Positions 39,705 through 39,881 of a stretch of DNA of 39,881 nucleotides are shown piece by piece. Under the pieces are notes generated by a model. The model searched no databases, was not told where the DNA came from, and saw nothing but the letters and a program-made list of their open reading frames with translations. Position numbers and translations under genes: made by a program. Origin of the DNA: a virus; the IMG/VR virus record IMGVR_UViG_3300005617_000205, positions 1 through 39,881 of that record; one strand, given 5' to 3'. Every line of letters begins with the position of its first letter. Positions within the stretch are counted from its first letter, which is position 1.

Positions 39705-39881
39705 AACGAACAAAAATTTAGTTATGGAATTTATCTCGGCCTGATGCTTTTTGTCGTACTCAACAATCTTTTCTTTTTTGCATCGCTTAAAAACAGGATG
39801 CATTTATTCTATTCGCTTATTGTTATGCTCTACATCAGTTATTCTGCCGCAGTAATTGACGGATACATTGTTTACTTTATT
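39705..39881 (+). CDS. Host 7TMR-DISM receptor fragment
   Basis: An open frame (NEQKFSYGIYLGLMLFVVLN, then NLFFFASLKNRMHLFYSLIV) runs off the window. Two hydrophobic helices separated by a short LKNR loop match the start of the seven-transmembrane 7TMR-DISM module of Bacteroidota sensor proteins. The upstream part is replaced by the phage end. It is not the gene found at the left flank. Confidence 0.65.

Noticed and set aside
1-39881. CRISPR array or insertion sequence
   Set aside because: No regularly spaced repeats and no additional transposase besides the phage MuA-type enzyme.

Overview
The window is an essentially complete Mu-like (transposable, contractile-tailed) bacteriophage genome of a Bacteroidota host, probably from the Cytophagales/Chitinophagales side. 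The phage runs from about position 137 to about 39704. Short host sequence remains at each edge: a MoxR-type AAA ATPase fragment on the left (minus strand) and a 7TMR-DISM receptor fragment on the right (plus strand). The host assignment rests on these fragments, on AT-rich leaders with little Shine-Dalgarno signal, and on the protein families present. The two flanks come from different genes and show no obvious 5-bp target duplication. This fits virion DNA, or a contig assembled from many insertion sites, better than one clean prophage.

Left/early region (137-13430). Transposase-binding repeats at the left end are followed by a leftward HTH repressor and a divergent small Ner/Cro-like regulator, with a perfect palindromic operator between them. 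Next come a MuA-type DDE transposase and a MuB-type AAA target-selection ATPase. A long rightward early operon of small genes follows: a DnaA domain IV-like protein, a possible Gam-like protein, an ASCH protein, a RecA/DnaB-like ATPase, a primosomal-like protein, an HNH protein, a GemA/gp16-like protein and many unknowns. A 120-nt element with pseudoknot topology and a terminator (5845-5980) splits this operon.

The most striking system is a diversity-generating retroelement (DGR) in the early region (9863-12171). It has two tandem target genes, each with an ~80-nt variable repeat, then one adenine-rich template repeat, then a DGR-class reverse transcriptase. Almost every VR/TR difference falls on a template adenine. 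The targets are not tail fibres but small, apparently cytoplasmic proteins made with the early genes. The first target carries a one-base insertion inside its VR that knocks its C-terminus out of frame.

Late region. An intrinsic terminator at 13426-13451 separates the early operon from a leftward block (19710 down to 13450): small terminase, membrane peptide, large terminase, DUF1320 protein, portal, Mu F-like and Mu G-like head genes, and an HTH protein. From 19885 the genes run rightward: ClpP-like protease/scaffold, capsid, lysis cassette, a tRNA with anticodon CAT, tail sheath, tube, chaperone, tape measure, baseplate, and a 1051-aa fibre followed by further baseplate and fibre genes. A Dam-type adenine methyltransferase sits last, in the place where Mu keeps mom. 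Two A_AAA_AAG slippery sites suggest programmed -1 frameshifting: the expected one in the tail assembly chaperone, and an unexpected one that would fuse the portal to the F-like protein. A second structured element (39460-39584) lies between the methylase and the right end.
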